This document shows, piece by piece, positions 25,393 through 34,684 of a DNA stretch of 64,000 bases; the first letter of the stretch is position 1; the number at the start of each line of letters is the position of its first letter. Made by a program: the position numbers and the translations under genes. Source of the stretch: Pseudomonas frederiksbergensis (GTDB lineage: Bacteria > Pseudomonadota > Gammaproteobacteria > Pseudomonadales > Pseudomonadaceae); assembly GCF_003732275.1 (NCBI RefSeq), contig NZ_MOBM01000039.1, positions 737,013 through 801,012 on the forward strand, in the 5' to 3' direction. The notes under the pieces were generated by a model. The model saw only the letters and a program-made list of their open reading frames with translations, did no database searches and had not been told where the DNA came from.

Positions 25393-28300
25393 ATGTCAAA
25401 ATTTTTTATCGACCGTCCGATTTTCGCCTGGGTGATTGCCCTGGTGATTATGCTGGTCGGGGCTTTATCGATCCTCAAACTGCCGATCAACCAATACCCG
25501 AGCATTGCGCCTCCGGCCATTGCCATCTCGGTGACCTACCCGGGCGCGTCTGCACAAACCGTGCAGGACACCGTGGTGCAAGTGATCGAGCAACAGCTCA
25601 ACGGTATCGACAACCTGCGTTATGTCTCGTCGGAAAGTAACTCCGACGGCAACATGACCATTACCGCGACCTTCGAGCAGGGCACCAGCTCCGATACCGC
25701 GCAGGTTCAGGTCCAGAACAAACTGAACCTGGCCACCCCGCTGCTGCCGCAAGAAGTGCAGCAACAGGGTATCCGCGTGACCAAGTCGGTGAAAAACTTC
25801 CTGATGGTCATCGGCGTGGTGTCGCGCGACGGCAGCATGACCAAGGACGACCTGTCCAACTACATCGTGTCGAACATGCAGGACCCGATCTCGCGCACCG
25901 CCGGTGTCGGTGACTTCCAGGTCTTCGGTGCCCAGTACGCGATGCGGATCTGGCTCGACCCGGCGAAGTTGAACAACTACAACCTGACCCCGGTGGACGT
26001 GAAAACCGCCATCGCGGCGCAGAACGTCCAGGTCTCGTCCGGTCAACTCGGCGGCTTGCCTGCCCTGCCCGGCCAGCAACTGAACGCTACGATCATCGGC
26101 AAGACCCGTCTGCAAACCGCCGAACAGTTCAAGGCGATCCTGCTGAAGGTCAACAAGGACGGCTCGCAAGTACGTGTCGGCGACGTTGCGGAAGTCGGTC
26201 TGGGCGGTGAAAACTACTCGATCAGCGCCCAGTTCAACGGCGCCCCGGCCTCCGGTCTGGCAGTGAAACTGGCCAATGGCGCCAACGCCCTCGATACCGC
26301 AAAAGCCCTGCGCAATACCATTGACACCCTCAAGCCCTTCTTCCCGGAAGGGATGGAAGTGGTGTTCCCGTACGACACCACCCCGGTGGTGACCGAGTCG
26401 ATCAAGGGCGTGGTTGAAACCCTGGTCGAAGCGATCGTGCTGGTGTTTTTGGTGATGTTCCTGTTCCTGCAAAACTTCCGCGCCACCGTCATCACCACGA
26501 TGACCGTGCCGGTGGTATTGCTGGGTACGTTCGGGATCCTCGCGGCGTTCGGTTTCAGCATCAACACCCTGACCATGTTCGGTATGGTGTTGGCCATCGG
26601 CTTGCTGGTGGACGATGCCATCGTCGTGGTGGAAAACGTCGAACGGGTCATGAGCGAAGAAGGCCTGTCACCCAAGGAGGCCACCAAGAAATCCATGGGG
26701 CAGATCCAGGGTGCCCTGGTCGGTATTGCCCTGGTTCTGTCGGCGGTACTGTTGCCGATGGCGTTCTTCAGTGGCTCCACCGGTGTGATCTACAAGCAGT
26801 TCTCGATCACCATCGTTTCGGCCATGGCCCTGTCGGTACTGGTGGCGTTGATCTTCACCCCGGCGCTCTGCGCCACCATGCTCAAAGCAATTCCGAAAGG
26901 TGAGCACGGCACGCCGAAACGCGGCTTCTTCGGCTGGTTCAACCGCAGCTTCGACCGTGGCGTCAAAAGCTACGAGCGCGGCGTGGGCAACATGCTCGCG
27001 CACAAGGCTCCGTACCTGCTGGCGTACCTGATCATCGTGGTTGGCATGATCTGGCTGTTCACCCGTATCCCAACGGCATTCCTGCCGGAAGAAGATCAGG
27101 GCGTACTGTTTGCTCAGGTGCAGACACCGGCCGGTTCCAGCTCCCAGCGCACGCAAGTGGTCGTGGACGAAATGCGCGAATTCCTGCTGCGTCCGAGCAA
27201 CGAGGGCGGGGAAGGCGACGCGGTGGCCTCGGTGTTTACCGTGACCGGCTTCAACTTCGCCGGCCGTGGCCAGAGTTCGGGCATGGCGTTCATCATGCTC
27301 AAACCGTGGGAGGAACGTAACGCCGACAACAGCGTGTTCAAACTGGCGGCCCGTGCCCAACAGCACTTCTTTACCTTCCGCGACGCCATGGTGTTTGCCT
27401 TCGCGCCACCGGCGGTACTGGAACTGGGTAACGCCACCGGTTTCGACGTGTTCCTTCAGGACCGCGCCGGGATCGGTCACGAGAAGCTGATGGCGGCACG
27501 CAACCAGTTCCTCGGCATGGCAGCGCAAAGCAAGGTCCTGTCGCAAGTGCGTCCGAACGGCCTGAACGACGAGCCGCAATACCAGCTGGAAATCGACGAT
27601 GAGAAGGCCAGCGCCCTGGGCGTGACCCTCACTGACATCAACAACACCCTGTCGATTGCCCTGGGCAGTAGCTATGTGAACGACTTCATCGACCGCGGTC
27701 GAGTGAAGAAGGTTTACATACAAGGCCTGCCCGGCGCTCGCATGAGCCCCGAAGACCTGAAGAAGTGGTACGTGCGCAACAGCGCCGGCACCATGGTTCC
27801 GTTCTCGGCGTTCGCCAAGGGTGAATGGATCTACGGTTCGCCGAAACTGGCCCGTTACAACGGCGTAGAAGCGATGGAAATTCTCGGTGCCCCGGCGCCA
27901 GGTTATTCCACCGGTGAAGCGATGGCCGAAGTCGAAGCCCTGGCCAGGAAACTGCCGGCCGGTGTCGGTATTTCCTGGACCGGTCTGTCGTACGAGGAAC
28001 GTCTGTCCGGCTCGCAAGCGCCAGCGTTGTACGCCTTGTCGCTGCTGATGGTGTTCCTGTGTCTGGCGGCGTTGTATGAAAGCTGGTCGATCCCGATCGC
28101 GGTGATGCTGGTGGTGCCGCTGGGGATCATCGGTGCGCTGATGGCGACCAGCCTGCGCGGCCTGTCCAACGACGTGTACTTCCAGGTGGGGCTGTTGACC
28201 ACGATCGGTCTGGCAGCGAAAAACGCCATTCTGATCGTCGAGTTCGCCAAGGAACTGCATGAGCAAGGACGTAGCCTGCGCGATGCCGCAATCGAAGCCT

Positions 28301-28554
28301 GCCGGATGCGTCTGCGACCGATCATCATGACCTCGCTCGCGTTCGTGCTCGGTGTGGTTCCACTGGCCATTTCCACGGGCGCAGGTTCGGGTAGCCAACA
28401 TGCGATCGGTACCGGCGTGATTGGCGGTATGCTCACGGCCACGATCCTGGCGATCTTCTGGGTTCCATTGTTCTTCGTCACTGTGTCGTCCATGGGCCAG
28501 CGCAAAGTCGCCGACCAGGATGACGCCATTGAACCTTCTAAAGAGGCTGGCTAA
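25393..28554 (+). CDS. emhB: RND multidrug efflux pump EmhB/TtgB
   Basis: The 1053-residue inner-membrane transporter exports drugs, solvents and dyes using the proton gradient. It has the HAE1-RND layout: FFIDRPIFAWVIALVIMLVG at the first helix, the proton-relay pair in AIGLLVDDAIVVVENVERVM (helix 4), two large periplasmic loops, and a second-half helix with AAKNAILIVEFAKELHEQG. The length equals MexB/TtgB. It overlaps emhC by 1 nt (TAATG). The pump assembles as a trimer with EmhA and EmhC. Confidence 0.95.
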   Translation: MSKFFIDRPIFAWVIALVIMLVGALSILKLPINQYPSIAPPAIAISVTYPGASAQTVQDTVVQVIEQQLNGIDNLRYVSSESNSDGNMTITATFEQGTSSDTAQVQVQNKLNLATPLLPQEVQQQGIRVTKSVKNFLMVIGVVSRDGSMTKDDLSNYIVSNMQDPISRTAGVGDFQVFGAQYAMRIWLDPAKLNNYNLTPVDVKTAIAAQNVQVSSGQLGGLPALPGQQLNATIIGKTRLQTAEQFKAILLKVNKDGSQVRVGDVAEVGLGGENYSISAQFNGAPASGLAVKLANGANALDTAKALRNTIDTLKPFFPEGMEVVFPYDTTPVVTESIKGVVETLVEAIVLVFLVMFLFLQNFRATVITTMTVPVVLLGTFGILAAFGFSINTLTMFGMVLAIGLLVDDAIVVVENVERVMSEEGLSPKEATKKSMGQIQGALVGIALVLSAVLLPMAFFSGSTGVIYKQFSITIVSAMALSVLVALIFTPALCATMLKAIPKGEHGTPKRGFFGWFNRSFDRGVKSYERGVGNMLAHKAPYLLAYLIIVVGMIWLFTRIPTAFLPEEDQGVLFAQVQTPAGSSSQRTQVVVDEMREFLLRPSNEGGEGDAVASVFTVTGFNFAGRGQSSGMAFIMLKPWEERNADNSVFKLAARAQQHFFTFRDAMVFAFAPPAVLELGNATGFDVFLQDRAGIGHEKLMAARNQFLGMAAQSKVLSQVRPNGLNDEPQYQLEIDDEKASALGVTLTDINNTLSIALGSSYVNDFIDRGRVKKVYIQGLPGARMSPEDLKKWYVRNSAGTMVPFSAFAKGEWIYGSPKLARYNGVEAMEILGAPAPGYSTGEAMAEVEALARKLPAGVGISWTGLSYEERLSGSQAPALYALSLLMVFLCLAALYESWSIPIAVMLVVPLGIIGALMATSLRGLSNDVYFQVGLLTTIGLAAKNAILIVEFAKELHEQGRSLRDAAIEACRMRLRPIIMTSLAFVLGVVPLAISTGAGSGSQHAIGTGVIGGMLTATILAIFWVPLFFVTVSSMGQRKVADQDDAIEPSKEAG

Positions 28555-30014
28555 TGAGCAAGTCGCTACTCTCCATCGCAGTCGCCGCCTTCGTGCTGAG
28601 CGGCTGCTCGCTGATACCCGATTATCAGCAACCCGAAGCACCGGTGGCGGGCCAATACCCGCAAGGCCCGGCGTATTCGCCGGCCCAGGCGCCTAACCAG
28701 GCCGCCGCCGAACAGGGCTGGAAGCAGTTTTTCCACGACCCGGCGCTGCAACAGATGATTCAGACCGCGCTGGAGAATAACCGTGACCTGCGCGTCGCGG
28801 CGCTGAACATCGACGCGTATGCGGCTCAGTACCGCATCCAGCGTGCCGATCTGTTCCCGGCCGTTTCGGCCACCGGCAGCGGCAGCCGTCAGCGAGTTCC
28901 GGCACGGGCCTCGCAAACCGGTGAAGCGGCCATCAGCAGTTCCTATTCGGCCACCGTCGGCATCAGTGCCTATGAACTCGACCTGTTCGGTCGGGTTCGC
29001 AGCCTGAGCGAAGAAGCCCTGCAGAAATACTTCGCCACTGAAGAAGCGCGCCGCAGCACGCAGATCAGCCTGGTGGCCAGTGTGGCCAATGCCTATCTGA
29101 CCTGGCAGGCTGACAAGGAGCTGCTGAAACTGACCCAGGAAACTCTCGGGGCCTTCGAGGAGAGCTACAAGCTCACCTCGCGCAGCAACGAAGTGGGTGT
29201 AGCCTCGGCGCTGGATCTGGCCCAGTCGCGTACCTCGGTGGAAAACGCCCGTGCGCAACAGGCTAAATACACCCGTCAGGTCGCCCAGGATGAAAACAGC
29301 CTGGTGCTGCTGCTCGGCACCGGTATCCCGGCCAATCTGCAAGCGGCCAGGCCACTGTCGGACGACCTGCTGAGCGAAGTACCGGCCGGCCTGCCGTCGG
29401 ACTTGCTGCAACGTCGTCCGGACATCCTTCAGGCCGAGTACAACCTCAAGGCTGCCAACGCCAACATCGGCGCGGCACGGGCTGCGTTCTTCCCGAGCAT
29501 CAGCCTGACCGCCAATGCCGGCTCCCTGAGCCCGGACCTGTCCGGTCTGTTCAAGGGCGGTTCGGGCACCTGGTTGTTCCAGCCGCAGATCAACCTGCCG
29601 ATCTTCAACGCCGGCAGCCTGCGCGCCAGCCTGGATTACTCCAAAATCCAGAAAGACATCGGCGTGGCGAACTACGAGAAGTCCATTCAAACGGCCTTCC
29701 AGGAAGTCGCCGATGGCTTGGCCGCACGCCAGACCTACACCGAGCAGTTGCAGGCTCAGCGTGACTTCGTCAGCGCCAACCAGGACTACTACCGTCTGGC
29801 CGAGCGTCGCTACCGCATCGGTGTCGACAGCAACCTGACCTTCCTCGATGCCCAGCGCCAGCTGTTCAGTGCCCAACAAGCGCTGATCACCGACCGTCTG
29901 GCGCAGCTGGTCAGCGCGGTCAATCTGTACAAGGCGTTGGGTGGTGGCTGGAATGAACAGACGGCGAAGAACGAGCCGTTGAAAGAAGAAGCGCCGAAGA
30001 TGAAGTTGTTCTGA
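28554..30014 (+). CDS. emhC: RND outer-membrane channel EmhC/TtgC (OprM family)
   Basis: The 486-residue outer-membrane lipoprotein (lipobox AAFVLSGCS) is the TolC-like exit duct of the pump. It has the two OEP repeats: helical barrels with LALAQSRTSVENARAQQAKY-like stretches, strand segments such as ATVGISAYELDLFGRV and WLFQPQINLPIFNAGSL, and a second repeat near VDSNLTFLDAQRQLFSAQQA. It is translationally coupled to emhB. A terminator follows at 30031, so emhABC is a three-gene operon. Confidence 0.94.
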   Translation: MSKSLLSIAVAAFVLSGCSLIPDYQQPEAPVAGQYPQGPAYSPAQAPNQAAAEQGWKQFFHDPALQQMIQTALENNRDLRVAALNIDAYAAQYRIQRADLFPAVSATGSGSRQRVPARASQTGEAAISSSYSATVGISAYELDLFGRVRSLSEEALQKYFATEEARRSTQISLVASVANAYLTWQADKELLKLTQETLGAFEESYKLTSRSNEVGVASALDLAQSRTSVENARAQQAKYTRQVAQDENSLVLLLGTGIPANLQAARPLSDDLLSEVPAGLPSDLLQRRPDILQAEYNLKAANANIGAARAAFFPSISLTANAGSLSPDLSGLFKGGSGTWLFQPQINLPIFNAGSLRASLDYSKIQKDIGVANYEKSIQTAFQEVADGLAARQTYTEQLQAQRDFVSANQDYYRLAERRYRIGVDSNLTFLDAQRQLFSAQQALITDRLAQLVSAVNLYKALGGGWNEQTAKNEPLKEEAPKMKLF

Positions 30015-30030
30015 TAGCGCGGTAAACACG

Positions 30031-30056
30031 AAGCCCACCGATTGGTGGGCTTTTTG
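30031..30056 (+). terminator. Terminator after emhABC
   Basis: AAGCCCACCGATTGGTGGGCTT is a stem with an ATT-type small loop followed by TTTTTG, 17 bp after the emhC stop. Confidence 0.9.
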
Positions 30057-30075
30057 TTGGCTGCAGGAAAAGCCA

Positions 30076-30159
30076 GATCAAAAGATCGCAGCCTTCGGCA
30101 GCTCCTGCATGGAATCGCGTACCTGCGTAGAAGCTGCCGAAGGCTGCGATCTTTTGATC
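30076..30159. repeat. Repeat family C inverted pair
   Basis: Copies at 30076-30108 (minus) and 30127-30159 (plus). With the terminator and the pca-type box they account for most of the 380-bp gap between emhC and the OprD porin; the rest upstream of 30395 should be the porin leader. Confidence 0.85.
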
Positions 30160-30166
30160 TTTTGCT

Positions 30167-30181
30167 GTTCGATAATCGCCC
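30167..30181 (+). promoter_or_regulatory. PcaR-type box upstream of the OprD porin
   Basis: GTTCGATAATCGCCC is identical to the box before pcaR (read on the minus strand at 43209-43223) and differs from the pcaK and pcaI boxes at two positions each. It lies 214 bp before the porin start. Control by PcaR is inferred from sequence identity. Confidence 0.65.
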
Positions 30182-30394
30182 AGAACCCGCCCTCCCCCGA
30201 TTGAACCATTTAGTCCGTTTCCCTCACCATCTGTCGTACAAAACCAATAACAACAGGTTCGACACCATGCTCCCGCGCCCTGCCCTGTCCGGCTGATTTC
30301 GCCCCCGCTTTTCTGAATTCGAATCATTTGTCTGCAACCCGAACGTTGCGGCACCGCCCTGTTTCACCTCCAAGAATTAGAGAGACCCGAGCTC

Positions 30395-31651
30395 ATGACG
30401 CCTTCCACGCAGTATTTCTTTCCCAGCCTGATCGCCATCGCACTGGCCGGTGCGGCCCTGCCCGCCATGGCCGAGGAAGCCGGTTTTGTCGAAGGCGCCA
30501 AGGTCAACCTGAACCTGCGTAATTTCTACATCAACCGTAACTTCACCAACCCGACCAAGACCCAGGGCAAGGCTGAAGAGTGGACGCAAAGCTTCATCCT
30601 CGACGCTAAATCCGGGTTCACCCAAGGCACCGTCGGGTTCGGCATGGACGTGCTGGGGTTGTATTCGGTCAAGCTCGACGGCGGCAAAGGCACCGGTGGG
30701 ACGCAGCTGCTGCCACTGGACCACGATGGTCGCCCGGCAGACAACTTCGGTCGCACCAACGTGGCATTCAAGGCCAAGCTGTCCCAGACCGAAGTGAAGG
30801 TCGGCGAATGGATGCCGGTATTGCCGATCTTGCGTTCGGACGACGGCCGCTCGCTGCCGCAAACCTTCCGTGGCGGCCAGATCACCTCGAAGGAAATCGA
30901 CGGTCTGACCCTCTACGGCGGCCAGTTCCGCGCCAACAGCCCGCGCGATGACAGCAGCATGAACGACATGTCGATGACCGGCAAAGCGGCGTTCACCTCA
31001 GACCGCTTCAACTTCCAGGGCGGCGAATACGCCTTCAACGGCAAGCGCACTCAGATCGGCCTGTGGAACGCTGAACTCAAGGACATCTACAGCCAGCAAT
31101 ACGTCAACTTGATCCACACCCAACCGCTGGGCGACTGGACATTCGGCGCCAATTTGGGGTTCTTCTACGGTAAGGATGACGGCAGCGCCCGGGCTGGCGA
31201 GCTGGACAACAAGACCTGGTCGGGCCTGTTCTCGGCCAAATATGGCGGCAACACCTTCTACTTCGGCCTGCAAAAACTCACCGGCGACAGCGCCTGGATG
31301 CGGGTCAACGGCACCAGCGGCGGCACCCTGGCGAACGACAGCTACAACGCCAGCTACGACAACGCGAAGGAAAAATCCTGGCAACTGCGCCACGACTACA
31401 ACTTCGCCGCCCTCGGCGTGCCGGGCCTGACCCTGATGAACCGCTACATCAGCGGCGACAACGTACACACCGCAACCACCACCGATGGCAAGGAATGGGG
31501 CCGCGAAAGCGAACTGGGCTATACCGTGCAGAGCGGTACGCTCAAAGACCTCAACGTCAAATGGCGCAACTCGACCATCCGCCGCGACTTCAGCAACAAC
31601 GAGTTCGACGAGAACCGGTTGATCATCAGCTATCCGATCAGTCTGCTGTAA
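30395..31651 (+). CDS. OprD-family outer-membrane porin
   Basis: The 418-residue outer-membrane barrel has a signal peptide ending in LPAMA and typical OprD strands (FVEGAKVNLNLRNFYINRNF, WTQSFILDAKSGFTQGTVGF, GVPGLTLMNRYISGDNV). It ends with a strand closing ELGYTVQSGTLKDLNVKWRN and IISYPISLL. OprD proteins admit small carboxylates, including aromatic acids. The gene is convergent with the pca cluster and carries a PcaR-type box upstream, so uptake of protocatechuate or 4-hydroxybenzoate is likely. The exact substrate cannot be fixed from sequence; basic amino acids are the alternative class. Confidence 0.9.
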   Translation: MTPSTQYFFPSLIAIALAGAALPAMAEEAGFVEGAKVNLNLRNFYINRNFTNPTKTQGKAEEWTQSFILDAKSGFTQGTVGFGMDVLGLYSVKLDGGKGTGGTQLLPLDHDGRPADNFGRTNVAFKAKLSQTEVKVGEWMPVLPILRSDDGRSLPQTFRGGQITSKEIDGLTLYGGQFRANSPRDDSSMNDMSMTGKAAFTSDRFNFQGGEYAFNGKRTQIGLWNAELKDIYSQQYVNLIHTQPLGDWTFGANLGFFYGKDDGSARAGELDNKTWSGLFSAKYGGNTFYFGLQKLTGDSAWMRVNGTSGGTLANDSYNASYDNAKEKSWQLRHDYNFAALGVPGLTLMNRYISGDNVHTATTTDGKEWGRESELGYTVQSGTLKDLNVKWRNSTIRRDFSNNEFDENRLIISYPISLL

Positions 31652-31666
31652 ATCCCACTACCGCCA

Positions 31667-32020
31667 TCGCGAGCAGGCTCGCTCCCACAGGATCTTCGGT
31701 GAACACAAAACTTGCGTTCACGCCGGACAACTGTGGGAGCGAGCCTGCTCGCGATGGCAATCTTTCAGTCACACCAATATTGAATGTACTGCCGCCATCG
31801 CGGGCAAGCCCGGCTCCCACAAGGATCTTCAGTGAACACAAAACTTGCGTTCACGCCGGACAACTGTGGGAGCGAGCCTGCTCGCGAAGGCAATCGTTCA
31901 GTCACATCAATATTGAATGTACTGCCGCCATCGCGGGCAAGCCCGGCTCCCACAGGAATCTTCGGTGAACACAAAATTAGCGTCACACCGCACACCTGTA
32001 GGAGCGAGGCTTGCCCGCGA
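31667..32020. repeat. Tandem REP array, 133-bp period
   Basis: A single REP half (31667-31688) is followed by two 88-nt outward-GTGGG pairs (31733-31820 and 31866-31953) and a last half (31998-32020), each separated by a 44-45 nt linker. The linkers share GAACACAAAACTTGCG and CACGCCGGACAACTGT; the third has diverged. In both pairs the second half is the variant CGCGGGCAAGCCCGGCTCCC. The array fills the 402-bp gap between the porin and pcaC; no gene is supported inside it. Confidence 0.92.
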
Positions 32021-32053
32021 AGGCGGCAGTTCAGGTAATACAACTTTCGCGGA

Positions 32054-32446
32054 TCACTCGCGCGATTCAACCCCCAACTCATCCCACACCGATTCCGCCA
32101 GGTGGAAGGTCGCGTTGGCCGCCGGGATGCCGCAGTAGATCGCGCTCTGCATGATCACTTCCTTGATCTCGGCGCGGGTCACGCCGTTGTTGGCGGCGGC
32201 GCGCAGGTGCAGTTTGAGTTCTTCGTTGCGGTTCATGCCGATCAGCATGGCGATGGTGATCAGGCTGCGGGTATGGCGCGGCAAGCCCGGGCGGGTCCAG
32301 ATGTCGCCCCAGGCGTGGCGGGTGATCATCTCCTGAAACTCCGAGTTGAACTCGGTCAGCGCGTTCAGGCTGCGGTCGACATGGGCGTCGCCGAGTACTG
32401 CGCGGCGAACATTCAGGCCCTCGTCGTAACGTTGTTTCTCGTCCAC
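32054..32446 (-). CDS. pcaC: 4-carboxymuconolactone decarboxylase PcaC
   Basis: The 130-residue enzyme decarboxylates gamma-carboxymuconolactone to beta-ketoadipate enol-lactone. It is a short all-helical CMD protein with typical stretches FQEMITRHAWGDIWTRPGLP, LITIAMLIGMNRNEELKLHL and AIYCGIPAANATFHLAESVW. The start is a GTG at 32446, preceded by GAGGGG at good spacing. It lies 10 bp after pcaD as the last gene of pcaTBDC. Confidence 0.95.
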   Translation of the reverse strand: MDEKQRYDEGLNVRRAVLGDAHVDRSLNALTEFNSEFQEMITRHAWGDIWTRPGLPRHTRSLITIAMLIGMNRNEELKLHLRAAANNGVTRAEIKEVIMQSAIYCGIPAANATFHLAESVWDELGVESRE

Positions 32447-32456
32447 AACAATCCCC

Positions 32457-33263
32457 TCAATGAGCTGACAAAAACGCCACTACTCGGTCGCTGAACGCAG
32501 CGCCGGCCTGGACGTTGGACAGGTGCGCGGCGTAGAACTCGGCGTACTCGGCGCCACGCACATGTTCCTGAATGAAATGCCCGCCGGACGGCGGCGTCAC
32601 CGCATCTTCAGTGCCGGCGATCACCAGCAGCGGCACCTGAATCGAGGACAACTGATCGCGGAAATCGGCATCACGTACAGCCGCGCAATTGGCCGCATAG
32701 CCTTCGGGCGAAGTCGCCGCGAGCATGTCGGTGATCTGTTTGGCTGTGTCTGGATGCGCCGCAGAAAAATCCGGAGTGAACCAGCGTGCAATCGACGCAT
32801 CGCGCAGGGCAACCATCGCCACCCCGCCGTCACGCAGCACGGTTTCGATCCGTGGATTCCATACCGACGGATCGCCGATTTTCGCCGCGGTGTTGCACAC
32901 GATCAGTTTGTTCAATCGCTGACCGGCATTGATCCCCAGCCACTGACCGATCAACCCGCCCATGGACAGACCACAGAAATGCGCGCGTTCGATATGCAAG
33001 GCATCCAACAGCGCCAGCACGTCGCGGCCCAGTTGCTCGATGCTGTACGGCCCCGGCGTCACCAACGACTGGCCGTGACCTCGGGTATCAAAACGCAGCA
33101 CGCGAAAATGCTCGGTGAACGCCGGGATCTGCGCGTCCCACATGTGCAGGTCGGTACCCAGTGAGTTGGACAGCACCAGCACCGGCGCCTCGATAGGGCC
33201 ATCGAGTTGCGGCCCTTGAATTAGGTAGTGCAGTTCGCCCTCGGCGAGTTGTACGAATGCCAC
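32457..33263 (-). CDS. pcaD: 3-oxoadipate enol-lactonase PcaD
   Basis: The 268-residue alpha/beta hydrolase opens beta-ketoadipate enol-lactone to beta-ketoadipate. The nucleophile elbow is FCGLSMGGLIG, the acid lies in AGTEDAVTPP and the base His probably in YAAHLSNVQAG. I chose the GTG at 33263 because AAGGAG lies 6 nt upstream; the TTG 15 nt earlier falls inside the same ribosome site. It is 11 bp after pcaB and 10 bp before pcaC. Confidence 0.93.
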   Translation of the reverse strand: MAFVQLAEGELHYLIQGPQLDGPIEAPVLVLSNSLGTDLHMWDAQIPAFTEHFRVLRFDTRGHGQSLVTPGPYSIEQLGRDVLALLDALHIERAHFCGLSMGGLIGQWLGINAGQRLNKLIVCNTAAKIGDPSVWNPRIETVLRDGGVAMVALRDASIARWFTPDFSAAHPDTAKQITDMLAATSPEGYAANCAAVRDADFRDQLSSIQVPLLVIAGTEDAVTPPSGGHFIQEHVRGAEYAEFYAAHLSNVQAGAAFSDRVVAFLSAH

Positions 33264-33274
33264 AGCAGTCTCCT

Positions 33275-34639
33275 TCAAGAGGTCAACGCAAAATGTTCAG
33301 CCACCGCTCGCTCGACCCAGGTATGGGCCTGACCGAGGTAATGGGCAGGGTCCAGCAGACGATCGAGTTCGGCATCCGACAGTTCGGCAGTCACCTGCGG
33401 CTCGTCACCGAGTACCGCGCGCAAATGACGTTGCTCGGCCACTGCGCGTTTGCAGCATTGCTCCAATAGATGGTGCGCAGTGTCGCGACCGACCCGTTGC
33501 GCCAGGACGATGCTCACGGCTTCGGCCAGCACCAGGCCCTGGGTCAGGTCGAGGTTGCGCGTCATTCGGTCGGCGTCCACTTCCAGTCCGTCGGCCACCA
33601 ACAGCGCTTGCTGCAGACTGCCTGACACCAAACAGCAGATCTCCGGCAGGGTTTCCCATTCGGCATGCCACAGGCCAAGGCTCCGTTCGTGCTCCTGCGG
33701 CATCGCGCTGAACAAGGTCGAGAGCAAACCCGGCACCCGCGTCGCCGTGCCGATCAGCACCGCTGCGCCCACCGGGTTGCGTTTGTGCGGCATGGTCGAG
33801 GAACCGCCCTTGCCCGGCGCCGACGGCTCAAACACTTCGCCGGCCTCGGTCTGCATCAACAGGCTGATATCGCGGCCGAGTTTGCCGAGGCTGCCGGCGA
33901 TCAATCCAAGCACCGCACCGAACTCCACCAGACGATCACGCTGGGTGTGCCAGGGTTGATCCGGCAAGGTCAGTTGCAGTTCTGCGGCCAAGGCTTCGGC
34001 AATCGGCATCGCCTGCTCGCCGAGGGCCGCGAGGGTGCCGGAAGCGCCGCCGAATTGCAGCACCAGCAAACGTGGTTTGAGTTCCTGCAGACGTTGACGG
34101 CTGCGCGTTACTGCCCCCAACCAACCGGCGATCTTCATGCCGAGGGTGACCGGTGTCGCGTGTTGCAACCAGGTGCGCCCGGCCAGCGGCGTGGCGACAT
34201 AACGCCAGGCCTGGGTCGCGAGGGTTTCCCCCAGCTGCATCAGATCAACTTCGATCAATTCCAGCGCGCGGCGCAGTTGCAGCACCAGGCCGGTGTCCAT
34301 TACATCCTGGCTGGTCGCGCCCAGATGCACGTAACGCTCGGCTTCGGCATCGTTCTTCGAGATCTGCTTGCCCAGTGCCTTGACCAGTGGAATCGCCGAG
34401 TTCCCCGCCGTGGCAATGGCCTCACCAAGCGCGGCGAAGTCGTAATGCTCGGCCCGACATGCCGCTTCGATAGACGCGACAGCCGTCTGCGGAATCAGGC
34501 CAACCCGTGCCTCAGCGCGAGCGAGTGCCGCTTCGAAATCAAGCATGGCCTGAACCCGGCCCTGATCACAGAACACCTCACGCATGTCGCGTGCCGTGAA
34601 GTAGGCATCGAACAATTGATTGCCCGGTCGCTGATTCAT
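33275..34639 (-). CDS. pcaB: 3-carboxy-cis,cis-muconate cycloisomerase PcaB
   Basis: The 454-residue enzyme belongs to the fumarase/aspartase superfamily and closes beta-carboxymuconate to gamma-carboxymuconolactone. The family signature GKGGSSTMPHKRNPV is present, as are the conserved regions YVHLGATSQDVMDTG and RTWLQHATPVTLG. The length is usual for bacterial PcaB. It follows pcaT by 45 bp and precedes pcaD, in the order of pathway use. Confidence 0.95.
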   Translation of the reverse strand: MNQRPGNQLFDAYFTARDMREVFCDQGRVQAMLDFEAALARAEARVGLIPQTAVASIEAACRAEHYDFAALGEAIATAGNSAIPLVKALGKQISKNDAEAERYVHLGATSQDVMDTGLVLQLRRALELIEVDLMQLGETLATQAWRYVATPLAGRTWLQHATPVTLGMKIAGWLGAVTRSRQRLQELKPRLLVLQFGGASGTLAALGEQAMPIAEALAAELQLTLPDQPWHTQRDRLVEFGAVLGLIAGSLGKLGRDISLLMQTEAGEVFEPSAPGKGGSSTMPHKRNPVGAAVLIGTATRVPGLLSTLFSAMPQEHERSLGLWHAEWETLPEICCLVSGSLQQALLVADGLEVDADRMTRNLDLTQGLVLAEAVSIVLAQRVGRDTAHHLLEQCCKRAVAEQRHLRAVLGDEPQVTAELSDAELDRLLDPAHYLGQAHTWVERAVAEHFALTS

Positions 34640-34684
34640 AAACAGTCCTTGCAGGCGAGGGCCGGTCAGGCCCCCGCGTAAAGA

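Noticed and set aside
26668..28641. A 657-codon minus-strand frame opposite emhB
   Set aside because: emhB is an unmistakable full-length RND pump; the opposite frame has no protein-like features.
31667..32020. Possible CRISPR array because of regular repeats
   Set aside because: The repeats are REP doublets with conserved, not variable, 44-45 nt linkers; no cas gene is near.
31638..32138. Short open frames across the REP array with repeated peptide strings
   Set aside because: They are translations of REP sequence (strings such as REQARSH or GASLLA recur wherever REP copies occur) and have no ribosome sites.
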